The notes under the pieces were generated by a model. The model saw only the letters and a list, made by a program, of their open reading frames with translations. It was not told where the DNA came from and did not search any database. From the NCBI RefSeq assembly GCF_030063135.1, contig NZ_JASISO010000011.1, forward strand, positions 62,001 to 126,000: DNA of 64,000 bases, in the 5' to 3' direction. Shown piece by piece: positions 7,906 to 18,623 of the stretch (position 1 is the first letter of the stretch; each line of letters begins with the position of its first letter). The position numbers were made by a program, and so were the translations under genes. This DNA comes from Streptomyces sp. G-G2 (GTDB lineage Bacteria > Actinomycetota > Actinomycetes > Streptomycetales > Streptomycetaceae).

Positions 7906-8265
7906 GTGAATGCGTACGCGCCCATCCTCGTGCTCGGCGCCCTCGGCGCAGGGTTTGCGATCTTCTCCGTGGTCATGGCCACGCTGATCGGCCCAAAACG
8001 GTACAACCGGGCGAAACTTGACGCCTATGAATGCGGGATCGAACCGACCCCGGTTCCGGCGGGCGGCGGTCGCTTCCCGATCAAGTACTACCTGACGGCG
8101 ATGCTCTTCATCGTCTTCGACATCGAGGTTGTCTTCCTCTACCCCTGGGCCGTCACCTTCGACTCCCTGGGGATCTTCGGGCTCGTCGAGATGCTGCTCT
8201 TCGTGCTCACCGTCTTCGTCGCCTACGCGTACGTATGGCGGCGGGGCGGCCTGGAATGGGACTGA
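7906..8265 (+). CDS. nuoA: NADH-quinone oxidoreductase subunit A
   Basis: NuoA is a small membrane subunit of proton-pumping complex I. The 119-residue product has three hydrophobic segments (about 7-28, 63-82 and 90-110). It has the conserved loop motif YECGIEPTP, with the Cys that lies near the quinone site, and PIKYYLTAMLFIVFDIEVVF before the second segment. The GTG at 7906 is chosen because it follows a clear GAAGGAGCGAGGAG ribosome-binding site (7891-7904) and gives the normal N-terminus; a longer reading from 7795 would add 37 non-conserved residues. It is the first gene of the complete nuoA-N operon, and nuoB begins 15 bases after its stop. Confidence 0.96.
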   Translation: MNAYAPILVLGALGAGFAIFSVVMATLIGPKRYNRAKLDAYECGIEPTPVPAGGGRFPIKYYLTAMLFIVFDIEVVFLYPWAVTFDSLGIFGLVEMLLFVLTVFVAYAYVWRRGGLEWD

Positions 8266-8280
8266 GGGGCTGAATTTTCC

Positions 8281-8835
8281 ATGGGACTGGAAGAGAAGCT
8301 GCCGAGCGGCTTTCTGCTGACCACCGTCGAACAGGCCGCGGGCTGGGTGCGCAAGTCATCCGTCTTCCCGGCCACGTTCGGCCTCGCGTGCTGCGCCATC
8401 GAGATGATGACCACCGGAGCGGGCCGGTACGACCTGGCCCGCTTCGGCATGGAGGTCTTCCGCGGTTCGCCGCGGCAGGCCGACCTGATGATCGTGGCCG
8501 GGCGGGTCAGCCAGAAGATGGCGCCGGTACTGCGGCAGGTGTATGACCAGATGCCTTCTCCCAAATGGGTCATTTCTATGGGGGTTTGCGCATCTTCAGG
8601 TGGAATGTTCAATAACTACGCGATTGTCCAGGGCGTCGACCACATCGTCCCCGTGGACATCTATCTGCCTGGCTGCCCGCCCCGCCCCGAGATGCTGATG
8701 GACGCGATCCTCAAGCTCCACCAGAAGATCCAGGGCTCCAAGCTCGGTGTGAACCAGCGGGAGGCGGCCCGGGAGGCTGAGGAGGCGGCCCTCAAGGCGC
8801 TCCCCACCATTGAGATGAAGGGGCTGCTCCGGTGA
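8281..8835 (+). CDS. nuoB: NADH-quinone oxidoreductase subunit B
   Basis: NuoB (184 residues) holds the terminal 4Fe-4S cluster N2, which reduces menaquinone at the interface with NuoD. All four expected ligands are visible: the adjacent pair Cys37-Cys38 in [10 protein letters not shown], Cys103 in [10 protein letters not shown], and Cys132 in PGCPPRPE. It is soluble and sits in the connecting module. The start is the ATG at 8281. The stop overlaps the nuoC GTG as GTGA, which indicates translational coupling. Compare NuoB2 at 45983, which has the same ligands plus one extra Cys. Confidence 0.97.
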   Translation: MGLEEKLPSGFLLTTVEQAAGWVRKSSVFPATFGLACCAIEMMTTGAGRYDLARFGMEVFRGSPRQADLMIVAGRVSQKMAPVLRQVYDQMPSPKWVISMGVCASSGGMFNNYAIVQGVDHIVPVDIYLPGCPPRPEMLMDAILKLHQKIQGSKLGVNQREAAREAEEAALKALPTIEMKGLLR

Positions 8836-9584
8836 GCGCGACGAACGAAGAGCCGGAGGGGAACGGGAACGTTCCCGTTCCCCGCGGCAGCGCGGGCGGC
8901 GAGGTCATCGGCGTCCGCAAGGGCATGTTCGGGGCCGAGAACGGCGGTGACACCAGCGGCTACGGCGGCCTGGTCCGCACCGTCGCCCTGCCGGGCGAGA
9001 GCAGCCGCCCCTACGGCCCCGCCGTCGAAGGCGGCTCGGCGTACGGGGTCTTCGACGAGGTCGTCGACGAGTTGGAAGGCGCCCTGGAGGAGCAGGACCT
9101 GCTCCCGGAGAACGCGATCGAGAAGGTGGTCGTCGACCGCGGGGAGCTGACGCTCCACATCGCGCGCGAGCACCTCGTACGGGTGGCCTCCACCCTGCGC
9201 GACGACCCGGCCCTGCGCTTCGAACTGTGCACCGGCGTCTCCGGGGTCCACTTCCCCGGGGACAAGAGCCGCGAGCTGCACGCGGTCTACCACCTGCGCT
9301 CGCTCACCCACGGACGGGTGCTGCGCCTGGAGGTGTCGGTCCCGGACCGCGATCCGCACCTCCCGTCGCTCGTCGCGGTCTACCCGACCAACGACTGGCA
9401 CGAGCGCGAGGCGTACGACTTCTTCGGCCTGGTCTTCGACGGGCATCCGGCCCTCACCCGGATCATGATGCCGGACGACTGGCAGGGCTTCCCGCAGCGC
9501 AAGGACTACCCGCTCGGCGGCATCCCCGTCGAGTACAAGGGTGCCCAGATCCCGGCTCCCGACCAGCGGAGGTCGTACAGCTGA
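8832..9584 (+). CDS. nuoC: NADH-quinone oxidoreductase subunit C
   Basis: NuoC (250 residues) is a peripheral-arm subunit that supports NuoD and the quinone module. The family signature is the stretch [18 protein letters not shown] followed by [20 protein letters not shown] in the C-terminal third. The first 45 residues are not conserved in the family. They are encoded across a perfect 26-bp palindrome at 8858-8883, listed separately. The GTG start overlaps the nuoB stop by 4 bases, and the stop overlaps the nuoD ATG by one base (TGATG). NuoC and NuoD are separate, not fused as in E. coli. Confidence 0.96.
   Translation: MSATNEEPEGNGNVPVPRGSAGGEVIGVRKGMFGAENGGDTSGYGGLVRTVALPGESSRPYGPAVEGGSAYGVFDEVVDELEGALEEQDLLPENAIEKVVVDRGELTLHIAREHLVRVASTLRDDPALRFELCTGVSGVHFPGDKSRELHAVYHLRSLTHGRVLRLEVSVPDRDPHLPSLVAVYPTNDWHEREAYDFFGLVFDGHPALTRIMMPDDWQGFPQRKDYPLGGIPVEYKGAQIPAPDQRRSYS
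8858..8883. repeat. Perfect 26-bp palindrome inside the start of nuoC
   Basis: The half-site GGGGAACGGGAAC (8858-8870) is followed directly by its exact reverse complement (8871-8883). It begins 26 bases after the nuoC GTG and encodes the residues GNGNVPVP. In DNA it could be a protein-binding site. In RNA the 13-bp arms could fold only with some loss at the tip, just downstream of the nuoC start. Confidence 0.85.
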
Positions 9585-10918
9585 TGTCCACTTCACCCGA
9601 GACGTCCCACGCCTCCTCCCGGGAGACCACCGAGGGCACCGTCTACACCGTCACCGGCGGGGACTGGGACGAGGTCGTCCAGTCCGCGGCCCGCGCCGAC
9701 GACGAGCGGATCATCGTCAACATGGGTCCCCAGCACCCGTCGACGCACGGCGTGCTGCGGCTGATCCTGGAGATCGACGGCGAGACGGTCACCGAGGCCC
9801 GCTGCGGAATCGGCTACCTGCACACCGGGATCGAGAAGAACCTCGAATTCCGGAACTGGACGCAGGGCACCACCTTCGTGACGCGCATGGACTACCTGAC
9901 GCCGTTCTTCAACGAGACGGCGTACTGCCTGGGCGTCGAGAAACTCCTCGGCATCACGGACCAGATCCCCGACCGCGCCACCGCCGTCCGCGTCCTGCTG
10001 ATGGAACTCAACCGGCTCTCCTCCCACCTGGTGTGCATCGCCACCGGCGGCATGGAGCTGGGCGCGACCACGATCATGATCTACGGCTTCCGGGACCGCG
10101 AGCTGATCCTCGACATCTTCGAGCTGATCACCGGCCTGCGCATGAACCACGCGTTCGTCCGCCCCGGCGGCCTCGCCCAGGACCTGCCCGCCGGTGCGAT
10201 GGACCAGCTGCGGGACTTCGTGAAGACCATGAAGAAGAACCTGCCGGAGTACGACAAGCTCGCCACCGGCAACCCCATCTTCAAGGCCCGCATGCAGGAC
10301 GTCGGCTACCTCGACCTCACCGGCTGCATGGCGCTCGGCGCCACCGGCCCGATCCTGCGCTCGGCGGGCCTGCCGCACGACCTGCGCAAGACGGACCCGT
10401 ACTGCGGGTACGAGGAGTACGAGTTCGACGTACCGACCACCGAGTCCTGCGACTCCTACGGGCGCTTCCTGGTCCGCCTCGAAGAGATGCGGCAGTCGCT
10501 GCGGATCGTCGAGCAGGTCCTGGACCGGCTGGAGCCGGGCCCGGTCATGGTCGGCGACAAGAAGATCGCCTGGCCCGCGCAGCTCGCGATGGGCCCGGAC
10601 GGCCTCGGCAACTCGCTCGACCACATCAAGAACATCATGGGCACCTCCATGGAGGCCCTCATCCACCACTTCAAGCTGGTGACCGAGGGGTTCCGGGTCC
10701 CCGCCGGGCAGGTCTACGCGGCCGTCGAGTCCCCCAAGGGCGAACTGGGCGTCCACGTCGTCTCCGACGGCGGCACCCGCCCCTACCGGGTCCACTTCCG
10801 CGACCCGTCCTTCACCAACCTGCAGGCCATGGCGGCGATGTGCGAGGGCGGCCAGGTCGCCGACGTCATCGTGGCCGTCGCCTCCATCGACCCCGTGATG
10901 GGAGGCGTCGACCGATGA
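9584..10918 (+). CDS. nuoD: NADH-quinone oxidoreductase subunit D
   Basis: NuoD (444 residues) forms most of the menaquinone-binding pocket with NuoB. Hallmarks seen are [15 protein letters not shown] near residue 47, carrying the His of the quinone site, [16 protein letters not shown] near 73, and DPCYG-type [18 protein letters not shown] near 272. The expected C-terminal signature is also present, with DPVMGGVDR as the last residues. The ATG at 9584 shares a base with the nuoC stop. The stop overlaps the nuoE ATG (ATGA). It is the only nuoD in this window, which matters because the second nuo cluster lacks one. Confidence 0.97.
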   Translation: MSTSPETSHASSRETTEGTVYTVTGGDWDEVVQSAARADDERIIVNMGPQHPSTHGVLRLILEIDGETVTEARCGIGYLHTGIEKNLEFRNWTQGTTFVTRMDYLTPFFNETAYCLGVEKLLGITDQIPDRATAVRVLLMELNRLSSHLVCIATGGMELGATTIMIYGFRDRELILDIFELITGLRMNHAFVRPGGLAQDLPAGAMDQLRDFVKTMKKNLPEYDKLATGNPIFKARMQDVGYLDLTGCMALGATGPILRSAGLPHDLRKTDPYCGYEEYEFDVPTTESCDSYGRFLVRLEEMRQSLRIVEQVLDRLEPGPVMVGDKKIAWPAQLAMGPDGLGNSLDHIKNIMGTSMEALIHHFKLVTEGFRVPAGQVYAAVESPKGELGVHVVSDGGTRPYRVHFRDPSFTNLQAMAAMCEGGQVADVIVAVASIDPVMGGVDR

Positions 10919-11691
10919 GCACTGCGCTTTCTGGAGGGGACACCCCCCAGTCCCCCCTCTCGCTGGGGATGCCCCAGCTGCCCGCCCCCGACTATCCGGC
11001 CGAGGTGCGCGAGCGGCTCGCGGCGGACGCCCGGGACATCATCGCCCGCTACCCGGACAGCCGCTCCGCGCTGCTGCCGCTACTGCACCTCACCCAGTCC
11101 GAGGACGGGTACGTCTCGCGCACCGCGATCCGGTTCTGCGCCGAGGTGCTGGGTCTGACCACCGCCGAGGTCACCGCCGTCGCCACCTTCTACACGATGT
11201 ACCGGCGCAAGCCCTCCGGGGACTACCAGGTCGGCGTCTGTACGAACACCCTGTGCGCGGTGATGGGCGGCGACGCCATCTTCGACGAGCTGAAGCAGCA
11301 CCTGGGCGTCGGCAACAACGAGACCACCGGCGACGGCAAGGTGACGCTGGAGCACATCGAGTGCAACGCGGCCTGCGACTTCGCCCCCGTGGTGATGGTC
11401 AACTGGGAGTTCTTCGACAACCAGACGCCCGAGTCCGCGAAGGCCCTGGTCGACGACCTGATCGCGGGCCGCGAGGTGCGGCCCACCCGGGGCGCGCCGC
11501 TGTGCACGTACAAGGAGACGGCCCGGATCCTGGCCGGGTTCCCGGACGAGCGTCCCGGCGCCGTCGAGGCGAGCGGCGGCGCCGGACCCGCCTCGTTGAT
11601 CGGCCTGCGGATCGCGCGCGGTGAAGTCCCGCACCAGAGCGGCAAGGTCGTCCATCCGCGCGCCGGGGCAGACGCCGAGGAGGGGGAGTGA
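10915..11691 (+). CDS. nuoE: NADH-quinone oxidoreductase subunit E
   Basis: NuoE (258 residues) is a thioredoxin-like subunit of the NADH-oxidising module with one 2Fe-2S cluster (N1a). The four ligands are visible: Cys109 and Cys114 in [13 protein letters not shown], and Cys150 and Cys154 in [11 protein letters not shown]. The N-terminal 30 residues and the C-terminal 60 residues are longer than in E. coli NuoE, which is usual for actinobacteria. The ATG start overlaps the nuoD stop by four bases. The stop overlaps the nuoF start region. Confidence 0.96.
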   Translation: MSTALSGGDTPQSPLSLGMPQLPAPDYPAEVRERLAADARDIIARYPDSRSALLPLLHLTQSEDGYVSRTAIRFCAEVLGLTTAEVTAVATFYTMYRRKPSGDYQVGVCTNTLCAVMGGDAIFDELKQHLGVGNNETTGDGKVTLEHIECNAACDFAPVVMVNWEFFDNQTPESAKALVDDLIAGREVRPTRGAPLCTYKETARILAGFPDERPGAVEASGGAGPASLIGLRIARGEVPHQSGKVVHPRAGADAEEGE

Positions 11692-13040
11692 TGACGGTGA
11701 CCACCGAACTGAACGAGAACGGCACCAGCCCCGAGAAGCTGCTGGCGCCCGTACTGTCGGCGTTCTGGGACGACCCGCGGTCGTGGACGCTGGAGACCTA
11801 CCGGCGCCACGAGGGGTACGAGGGCCTGCGCAAGGCGCTCGCGATGACCCCGGACGACCTGATCGCCTACGTGAAGGACTCGGGGCTGCGCGGGCGCGGC
11901 GGCGCGGGCTTCCCCACCGGAATGAAGTGGCAGTTCATTCCGCAGGGCGACGGCAAGCCGCACTACCTGGTGGTGAACGCGGACGAGTCGGAGCCGGGGA
12001 CCTGCAAGGACATCCCGCTGCTCTTCGCCAACCCGCACTCCCTCATCGAGGGCATCGTGATCGCCTGCTACGCGATCCGCTCGCAGCACGCCTTCATCTA
12101 CCTGCGCGGCGAGACCGTCCCCGTACTGCGCCGCCTGCACGAGGCCGTGCGGGAGGCCTACGCGGCGGGCTACCTCGGCAAGGACGTACTCGGCAGCGGC
12201 CTGGACCTGGAACTGACGGTCCACGCGGGCGCGGGCGCGTACATCTGCGGTGAGGAGACCGCGCTCCTCGACTCGCTCGAAGGCAGGCGGGGCCAGCCCA
12301 GGCTGCGTCCCCCCTTCCCCGCGGTCGAGGGGCTCTACGCCTGCCCCACCGTGGTGAACAACGTCGAGTCCATCGCGTCCGTTCCCGCGATCCTGAACCG
12401 GGGCAAGGACTGGTTCAAGTCGATGGGTACCGAGAAGTCCCCCGGTTTCACGCTGTACTCGCTGAGCGGGCACGTCGTGGGGCCCGGGCAGTACGAGGCC
12501 CCCCTCGGGATCACCCTGCGCCAGCTCCTCGACATGAGCGGCGGGATGCGGCCCGGGCACCGGCTGAAGTTCTGGACCCCCGGCGGCTCCTCCACCCCCA
12601 TGTTCACCGAGGAGCACCTCGACGTGCCCCTCGACTACGAGGGCGTGGGCGCGGCCGGCTCCATGCTGGGCACCAAGGCCCTGCAGTGCTTCGACGAGAC
12701 GACCTGCGTGGTCCGCGCGGTCACCCGCTGGACCGAGTTCTACGCGCACGAGTCCTGCGGCAAGTGCACACCGTGCCGCGAAGGCACGTACTGGCTGGTC
12801 CAGTTGCTCCGCGACATCGAGGCGGGCAAGGGCGTCATGTCCGACCTCGACAAGCTGAACGACATCGCCGACAACATCAACGGCAAGTCGTTCTGCGCGC
12901 TCGGCGACGGTGCGGCCAGCCCGATCTTCTCCTCGCTGAAGTACTTCCGCGCGGAGTACGAGCAGCACATCACGGGCAAGGGCTGCCCCTTCGACCCCAG
13001 GAAGTCGACCCTCTGGGCTGACACGGAGGTGAACGCGTGA
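11691..13040 (+). CDS. nuoF: NADH-quinone oxidoreductase subunit F
   Basis: NuoF (449 residues) binds NADH and FMN and carries 4Fe-4S cluster N3; it is the electron entry point of complex I. The FMN/NADH glycine-rich loop [16 protein letters not shown] is at residues 66-81, and [12 protein letters not shown] follows. The cluster ligands are Cys356, Cys359 and Cys362 ([11 protein letters not shown]) and Cys402 (SFCALGDG). The ATG at 11691 is preferred because GAGGAGG lies 6 bases upstream; a GTG at 11688 would add one residue. The stop overlaps the nuoG GTG by four bases. Confidence 0.96.
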   Translation: MTVTTELNENGTSPEKLLAPVLSAFWDDPRSWTLETYRRHEGYEGLRKALAMTPDDLIAYVKDSGLRGRGGAGFPTGMKWQFIPQGDGKPHYLVVNADESEPGTCKDIPLLFANPHSLIEGIVIACYAIRSQHAFIYLRGETVPVLRRLHEAVREAYAAGYLGKDVLGSGLDLELTVHAGAGAYICGEETALLDSLEGRRGQPRLRPPFPAVEGLYACPTVVNNVESIASVPAILNRGKDWFKSMGTEKSPGFTLYSLSGHVVGPGQYEAPLGITLRQLLDMSGGMRPGHRLKFWTPGGSSTPMFTEEHLDVPLDYEGVGAAGSMLGTKALQCFDETTCVVRAVTRWTEFYAHESCGKCTPCREGTYWLVQLLRDIEAGKGVMSDLDKLNDIADNINGKSFCALGDGAASPIFSSLKYFRAEYEQHITGKGCPFDPRKSTLWADTEVNA

Positions 13041-15547
13041 CCGTCACCAGTAATGCTCCCGCCGGTGGCGGAGAGGCAGTGCAGCCGCCCGCCGACCTGG
13101 TGTCCCTGACCATCGACGGCGTGGAACTGTCGGTGCCCAAGGGGACCCTGGTCATCCGGGCCGCCGAGCAGATCGGCGTGGAGATCCCCCGGTTCTGCGA
13201 CCACCCGCTGCTCGACCCGGTCGGCGCCTGCCGGCAGTGCATCGTCGAGGTCGAGGGCCAGCGCAAGCCGATGGCCTCCTGCACCATCACCTGCACCGAC
13301 GGCATGGTCGTCAAGACGCAGCTGACCTCGCCGGTCGCCGAGAAGGCCCAGCGCGGGGTGATGGAGCTGCTGCTCATCAACCACCCGCTGGACTGCCCGG
13401 TCTGCGACAAGGGCGGCGAGTGCCCGCTGCAGAACCAGGCGATGTCCCACGGCAACGCCGAGTCCCGCTTCGAAGGGCGCAAGCGCACCTACGAGAAGCC
13501 CGTACCGATCTCCACCCAGGTGCTGCTGGACCGTGAGCGCTGCGTGCTGTGCGCGCGCTGCACCCGGTTCTCCAACCAGGTGGCCGGTGACCCGATGATC
13601 GAGCTGCTGGAGCGCGGCGCGCTCCAGCAGGTCGGCATCGGCGAGGGCGACCCCTTCGAGTCGTACTTCTCCGGCAACACCATCCAGATCTGCCCGGTCG
13701 GCGCGCTCACGTCCGCCGCCTACCGGTTCCGCTCCCGCCCCTTCGACCTGGTGTCCTCCCCGAGCGTGTGCGAGCACTGCGCGGGCGGCTGCGCGACCCG
13801 CACCGACCACCGCCGCGGCAAGGTGCTGCGCCGCCTGGCGGCCGAGGACCCCGAGGTCAATGAGGAGTGGGTCTGCGACAAGGGCCGCTTCGGGTTCCGC
13901 TACGCGCAGCGCCCCGACCGGCTGAACACCCCGCTGGTGCGCGGCAGCGACGGGGTGCTCGCCCCGGCGAGCTGGCCCGAGGCGCTGGCGGCCGCGGCCG
14001 CCGGACTGGCCGCCGCGCGCGGCCGGGCGGGGGTGCTCACCGGCGGCCGGCTGACCGTCGAGGACGCCTACGCCTACGCGAAGTTCGCGCGGGTGGTGCT
14101 GGACACCAACGACATCGACTTCCGGGCCCGGGTGCACAGCGCGGAGGAGAGCGACTTCCTGGCCTCCTCGGTCGCGGGCCGCGGCAAGGACCTCGACGGC
14201 ACCGGGGTCACCTACGGGTCGCTGGAGGCGGCCCCCGCCGTCCTGCTCGCCGGCATCGAGTCCGAGGAGGAGGCCCCCGGGGTCTTCCTGCGGCTGCGCA
14301 AGGCGCACCTCAAGCGCAAGCAGCGCACCTTCGGCCTCGCGCCGTTCGCCACTCGCGGTCTGGAGAAGGCGGGCGGCACCCTGCTGGCCGCCGCCCCCGG
14401 CACCGAACCCGAGTGGCTGGACGCGCTGGCCTCCGGCACCGGTCTGGAGGCGGGCGGCCAGGAGGCGGCCGAGGCGCTGCGCGCTCCCGGCGCGGTCATC
14501 GTGGTCGGCGAGCGGCTCGCCGCCGTCCCGGGCGCGCTGACCGCGGCCGTACGGGCGGCCACCGCGACCGGTGCCCACCTGGTGTGGATCCCGCGGCGGG
14601 CCGGTGAGCGGGCCGCCGTCGAGGCGGGCGCGCTGGCGTCGCTGCTGCCGGGGGCCCGCCCGGCCACCGACCCGCGGGCCCGCGAGGAGGTCGCCGCGGC
14701 CTGGGGCCTGGACGAGCTCCCGCACCGCTACGGCCGGGACACCGGCCAGATCGTCGAGGCGGCGGCGGGCCGGGAACTGGGCGCGCTGCTCGTCGCGGGC
14801 GTCGAGGTCACCGACCTGCCGGACCCGGAGCGGGCCCGCGAGGCCCTCAAGGAGGCCTTCGTGGTCTCCCTGGAGCTGCGGCCCAGCGAGGTCACCGACC
14901 ACGCGGACGTGGTGTTCCCGGTGGCGGCGGTCGCGGAGAAGCCGGGTGCCTTCATCAACTGGGAGGGCAGGGTCCGGCCGTTCGAGGCCGCGCTGAAGCC
15001 CGAGCAGATGACCCGGCGCCTGGCCCCGGCCGACTCCCGCGTGCTGCACATGCTGGCGGACGCCGCCGACCGGCCGATCGCGCTGGCCGACGTCCACGCC
15101 GTACGCCGGGAGATCGACCGGCTCGGGCCGTGGACCGGGGAGTACGCGGGCGCGCAGGGCGCGGACACCGCGCCGCTGCCCCGGCCCGGCGCGGGCGAGG
15201 CGGTCCTCGCGGGCCACCGGCTGCTGCTCGACCAGGGCAGGCTCCAGGACGGGGACGAGGCGCTCGCCGGTACCCGGCACGAGGCCCGTGCCCGGCTGTC
15301 GGCGGCGACCGCGGAGGAGACCGGGGTGAAGAACGGCGATCTCCTCGCCGTCACCGGACCGGCCGGTTCCGTGGAACTGCCGCTGCGGATCACCGAGATG
15401 CCCGACCGGGTGGTCTGGCTCCCGCTGAACTCCACCGGCTCCGGAGTCCTCGCGGACACCGGCGCCCGCCCGGGCGCCCTGGTCCGCATCGGACCCGCGA
15501 CCCCGCGGCCCGACACCGGCGACGCCACTTCGGAGGTGGACGCGTGA
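13037..15547 (+). CDS. nuoG: NADH-quinone oxidoreductase subunit G
   Basis: NuoG (836 residues) is the large iron-sulfur subunit of the NADH module. The N-terminal 2Fe-2S domain has [16 protein letters not shown]. The His/Cys-type 4Fe-4S site follows ([19 protein letters not shown]), and then a further 4Fe-4S motif set ([11 protein letters not shown] and CPVGAL). The molybdopterin-oxidoreductase-like domain begins with [13 protein letters not shown] and a later Cys in [10 protein letters not shown]; this extra cluster (N7) occurs in some bacteria only. The C-terminal half keeps the fold but no visible molybdenum-binding function, as expected for NuoG. The GTG start overlaps nuoF, and the stop overlaps nuoH, each by four bases. 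Confidence 0.95.
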   Translation: MTVTSNAPAGGGEAVQPPADLVSLTIDGVELSVPKGTLVIRAAEQIGVEIPRFCDHPLLDPVGACRQCIVEVEGQRKPMASCTITCTDGMVVKTQLTSPVAEKAQRGVMELLLINHPLDCPVCDKGGECPLQNQAMSHGNAESRFEGRKRTYEKPVPISTQVLLDRERCVLCARCTRFSNQVAGDPMIELLERGALQQVGIGEGDPFESYFSGNTIQICPVGALTSAAYRFRSRPFDLVSSPSVCEHCAGGCATRTDHRRGKVLRRLAAEDPEVNEEWVCDKGRFGFRYAQRPDRLNTPLVRGSDGVLAPASWPEALAAAAAGLAAARGRAGVLTGGRLTVEDAYAYAKFARVVLDTNDIDFRARVHSAEESDFLASSVAGRGKDLDGTGVTYGSLEAAPAVLLAGIESEEEAPGVFLRLRKAHLKRKQRTFGLAPFATRGLEKAGGTLLAAAPGTEPEWLDALASGTGLEAGGQEAAEALRAPGAVIVVGERLAAVPGALTAAVRAATATGAHLVWIPRRAGERAAVEAGALASLLPGARPATDPRAREEVAAAWGLDELPHRYGRDTGQIVEAAAGRELGALLVAGVEVTDLPDPERAREALKEAFVVSLELRPSEVTDHADVVFPVAAVAEKPGAFINWEGRVRPFEAALKPEQMTRRLAPADSRVLHMLADAADRPIALADVHAVRREIDRLGPWTGEYAGAQGADTAPLPRPGAGEAVLAGHRLLLDQGRLQDGDEALAGTRHEARARLSAATAEETGVKNGDLLAVTGPAGSVELPLRITEMPDRVVWLPLNSTGSGVLADTGARPGALVRIGPATPRPDTGDATSEVDA

Positions 15548-16911
15548 ACGGCGTACAAATCGCTGCCGAGGACCTGTCGCTGTTCGGCAAGGACGTCTGG
15601 TGGCTGGTGCTCATCAAGGCGGTGTTCTGCTTCGCCTTCCTGATGGTGACCGTGCTCTTCTCCATCGTGTGGGAGCGCAAGGTCGTCGCCTGGATGCAGC
15701 TGCGCATCGGCCCCAACCGGCACGGCCCCTGGGGCCTCCTCCAGTCGCTCGCCGACGGCGTCAAGCTGATGCTGAAGGAAGACATCGTCGTCAAGCGGGC
15801 CGACAAGGTGGTGTACATCCTGGCCCCGATCATCGCGGCGGTACCGGCCTTCATGGCCATCGCGGTGATCCCCTTCGGGCCCTCCGACAACCAGGTCTCG
15901 ATCTTCGGCCAGCGCACCACGATGCAGCTCACCGACCTGCCGATCGCGATGCTGTACGTCCTCGCGGTGGCCTCGGTCGGCATCTACGGCATCGTGCTGG
16001 CGGGCTGGTCCTCCGGCTCGACCTACCCGCTGCTCGGCGGTCTGCGCTCCTGCGCGCAGATGATCTCGTACGAGATCGCGATGGGCGCGGCCTTCGCCTC
16101 GGTCTTCCTCTACTCCGGGTCGATGTCGACCTCGAAGATCGTGGAGGCGCAGGGCGACCGCTGGTTCATCGTGCTGCTGCCGGTGTCCTTCATCATCTAC
16201 GTCGTCACGATGGTGGGCGAGACCAACCGCGCCCCCTTCGACATGCCGGAGTCCGAGGGCGACCTCGTCGGCGGCTTCAACACCGAGTACTCCTCCATCA
16301 AGTTCGCGCTGTTCATGCTGGCCGAGTACGTCAACATGGTCACCGTCTCCTCGGTCGCCACCACCCTGTTCCTGGGCGGCTGGCGGGCCCCGGCGCCGAT
16401 CTCCACCTACTGGGAGGGCGCGAACCACGGCTGGTGGCCGATGCTCTGGTTCGTCCTCAAGGTGCAGCTGCTCCTCTTCTTCTTCATCTGGCTGCGCGGC
16501 ACGCTGCCGCGCGTGCGCTACGACCAGCTGATGAAGCTCGGCTGGAAGGTCCTGATCCCGGTCTCCGTGGTCTGGCTGATGCTCGTGGCGACCGTCAGGG
16601 CGCTGCGCAACGAGCGGTACGACTTCTCGGAGATCGTGCTGTACGTCGGCGGGGGCGTCGTCGCGATCCTGCTGCTCTCCCTGATCGTGGACGTCTTCCG
16701 CGACCGCAAGGGAAAGGCGGCCGAAGCGGCCGGTGCGGGCGGGGCCGCCGAGGCCTTCGACCCGCTGGCGGGCGGCTTCCCGGTTCCCCCGAAACCAGGC
16801 CAGCACCTGGCGCCCGTACCGCGCAGGCGGCCCCGCGGAGAGCGGGAGCTGATCGTCAGTGGTGGGCCGAACAACGACAGTGACCGAGAGGAGGGTGCTG
16901 AGGATGTCTGA
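15544..16911 (+). CDS. nuoH: NADH-quinone oxidoreductase subunit H
   Basis: NuoH (455 residues) is the membrane subunit that links the quinone pocket to the proton channels. It has about eight hydrophobic segments. Hallmarks are [20 protein letters not shown] (residues 41-60), and the charged loop [20 protein letters not shown] near residue 228, which carries the Glu residues of the proton path. After the last membrane segment there is a hydrophilic tail of about 65 residues rich in Ala, Pro and Arg, longer than in E. coli. The GTG start overlaps nuoG by four bases, and the 3' end overlaps nuoI by 8 bases. Confidence 0.96.
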   Translation: MNGVQIAAEDLSLFGKDVWWLVLIKAVFCFAFLMVTVLFSIVWERKVVAWMQLRIGPNRHGPWGLLQSLADGVKLMLKEDIVVKRADKVVYILAPIIAAVPAFMAIAVIPFGPSDNQVSIFGQRTTMQLTDLPIAMLYVLAVASVGIYGIVLAGWSSGSTYPLLGGLRSCAQMISYEIAMGAAFASVFLYSGSMSTSKIVEAQGDRWFIVLLPVSFIIYVVTMVGETNRAPFDMPESEGDLVGGFNTEYSSIKFALFMLAEYVNMVTVSSVATTLFLGGWRAPAPISTYWEGANHGWWPMLWFVLKVQLLLFFFIWLRGTLPRVRYDQLMKLGWKVLIPVSVVWLMLVATVRALRNERYDFSEIVLYVGGGVVAILLLSLIVDVFRDRKGKAAEAAGAGGAAEAFDPLAGGFPVPPKPGQHLAPVPRRRPRGERELIVSGGPNNDSDREEGAEDV

Positions 16912-17509
16912 CGCCGACCAGAACGAGAAGTGGCAGAACCCGGTCGCGGGCTTCGGCGTGACCTTCAAGGCCATGTTCAAGAAGCGGCTCACCGAGCAGT
17001 ACCCGGAGCAGCAGAAGACCACCGCTCCGCGCTTTCACGGGCGGCACCAGCTCAACCTCCATCCGGACGGCCTGGAGAAGTGCATCGGGTGCGAACTGTG
17101 CGCCTGGGCCTGTCCCGCCGACGCCATCTACGTGGAGGGCGCGGACAACACCGAGGAGGAGCGCTACTCCCCGGGTGAGCGCTACGGCCGCGTCTACCAG
17201 ATCAACTACGCCCGCTGCATCCTGTGCGGGCTCTGCGTCGAGGCGTGCCCGACCCGGGCGCTGACCATGACCAACGAGTTCGAGCTGGCCGACTCCAGCC
17301 GCGAGGCGCTCATCTACACCAAGGAGCAGCTCCTCGCCGGGCTGACCGAGGGCATGGTCGAGGCCCCGCACTCCATCTTCCCGGGCACGGACGACCAGGA
17401 CTACTACCGGGGGCTGGTGACGGAGGCCGCTCCGGGCACCGTCCGCCAGGTCGCGGTCTCCAAGGGCGAGACCGCCGACGGGAACGCCACCGAGGGGGTC
17501 GGCGCGTGA
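16904..17509 (+). CDS. nuoI: NADH-quinone oxidoreductase subunit I
   Basis: NuoI (201 residues) is a ferredoxin-like subunit with two 4Fe-4S clusters (N6a and N6b) that pass electrons to NuoB. The first cluster motif is Cys60, 63, 66 and 70 ([15 protein letters not shown]). The second is Cys105, 108, 111 and 115 ([15 protein letters not shown]). The ATG at 16904 has a GAGGAGGG ribosome-binding site upstream (16888-16895 region) and lies inside the end of nuoH. The stop overlaps the nuoJ GTG by four bases. Confidence 0.96.
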   Translation: MSDADQNEKWQNPVAGFGVTFKAMFKKRLTEQYPEQQKTTAPRFHGRHQLNLHPDGLEKCIGCELCAWACPADAIYVEGADNTEEERYSPGERYGRVYQINYARCILCGLCVEACPTRALTMTNEFELADSSREALIYTKEQLLAGLTEGMVEAPHSIFPGTDDQDYYRGLVTEAAPGTVRQVAVSKGETADGNATEGVGA

Positions 17510-18315
17510 ACGCCATGGCCGCCGCTTCGCTCACCTCCACCGGTGAGGCCGTGCAGTTCTGGGTCCTGGGCACCGTCGCCGTGATCGGCGCGCTGTGCAC
17601 GATCCTGATGAAGAAGGCCGTGCACAGCGCGCTGTGCCTGGCCGGGACGATGATCATCCTGGCGGTCTTCTACCTCGCCAACGGGGCGTACTTCCTGGGC
17701 GTCGTCCAGGTCATCGTCTACACCGGCGCGATCATGATGCTCTTCCTCTTCGTGGTCATGCTCGTCGGCGTCACCGCCGCGGACTCCCTCAAGGAGACCA
17801 TCAAGGGCCAGCGCTGGCTGGCGGTCCTGTGCGGGCTCGGCTTCGGCATCCTGCTGATCGCCGGCATCCGCAACGCCTCCCTGACCCACTTCAACGGGCT
17901 GGGGAAGGTCAACTCCGCGGGCCACGTCGAGGGTCTGGCCACCCTGATCTTCACCAAGTACGTGTTCGCCTTCGAGATCACCGGCGCGCTGCTCATCACG
18001 GCGGCCGTCGGCGCGATGGTGCTCACCCACCGCGAACGCACCGAGCGGCCCGCCACGCAGCGCGAGCTGGCCGAGAAGCGCGTACGCGACGGAGTCCAGC
18101 TCCCGCCGCTGCCCGCCCCCGGCGTCTACGCCCGGCACAACGCGGTGGACGTCGCGGGTCTGCTGCCGGACGGCACCCCGTCCGAGCTGACCGTCAACAA
18201 GACCCTGCGCGCCCGCGGCCAGATCCGGGACGTGTCCAGCACGGCGCTGGAGGACCTGAAGGCGCTGGAGCAGGCCTCGTCCGAGCGGCTCGGCCGTGAG
18301 GAGGCATCGAAGTGA
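17506..18315 (+). CDS. nuoJ: NADH-quinone oxidoreductase subunit J
   Basis: NuoJ (269 residues) is a membrane subunit with five hydrophobic segments in its first 175 residues. The conserved motif [20 protein letters not shown] (about residues 67-86) contains the pi-bulge helix that is important for coupling. After about residue 175 there is a hydrophilic tail of some 95 residues that E. coli NuoJ (184 residues) does not have; it is rich in Arg, Glu and Leu. The GTG at 17506 overlaps the nuoI stop. A second candidate start, ATG at 17515, is only three codons later. Confidence 0.94.
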   Translation: MNAMAAASLTSTGEAVQFWVLGTVAVIGALCTILMKKAVHSALCLAGTMIILAVFYLANGAYFLGVVQVIVYTGAIMMLFLFVVMLVGVTAADSLKETIKGQRWLAVLCGLGFGILLIAGIRNASLTHFNGLGKVNSAGHVEGLATLIFTKYVFAFEITGALLITAAVGAMVLTHRERTERPATQRELAEKRVRDGVQLPPLPAPGVYARHNAVDVAGLLPDGTPSELTVNKTLRARGQIRDVSSTALEDLKALEQASSERLGREEASK

Positions 18316-18611
18316 ATCCCGTCAACTACCTCTACCTCGCCGCCCTGCTGTTCACCATCGGCGCGGCCGGTGTGCTCATCCGCAAGAACGCGATCGTCCT
18401 GTTCATGTGCGTCGAGCTGATGCTCAATGCCTGCAACCTGGCCTTCGTGACCTTTTCCCGGATGCACGGCAACCTCGACGGCCAGATCATCGCGTTCTTC
18501 ACGATGGTCGTCGCCGCCGCGGAGGTCGTGGTCGGCCTGGCGATCATCGTGTCGTTGTTCCGTACCCGCCACTCGGCCTCGGTCGACGACGCCAGCCTGA
18601 TGAAGCTGTAA
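18312..18611 (+). CDS. nuoK: NADH-quinone oxidoreductase subunit K
   Basis: NuoK (99 residues) has three hydrophobic segments and is related to MrpC of cation antiporters. It has the two conserved membrane Glu residues of the proton path: one in [17 protein letters not shown] and one in [15 protein letters not shown]. The length is standard. The GTG start overlaps the nuoJ stop by four bases. It is followed 12 bases later by nuoL. Confidence 0.96.
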   Translation: MNPVNYLYLAALLFTIGAAGVLIRKNAIVLFMCVELMLNACNLAFVTFSRMHGNLDGQIIAFFTMVVAAAEVVVGLAIIVSLFRTRHSASVDDASLMKL

Positions 18612-18623
18612 GGGGCGCTCACC

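Noticed and set aside
8858..8883. LexA (SOS) box
   Set aside because: GAAC and GTTC halves are present, but their spacing (none in the core, 14 in the outer pair) does not fit the GAAC-4-GTTC pattern, and it lies inside a respiratory gene.
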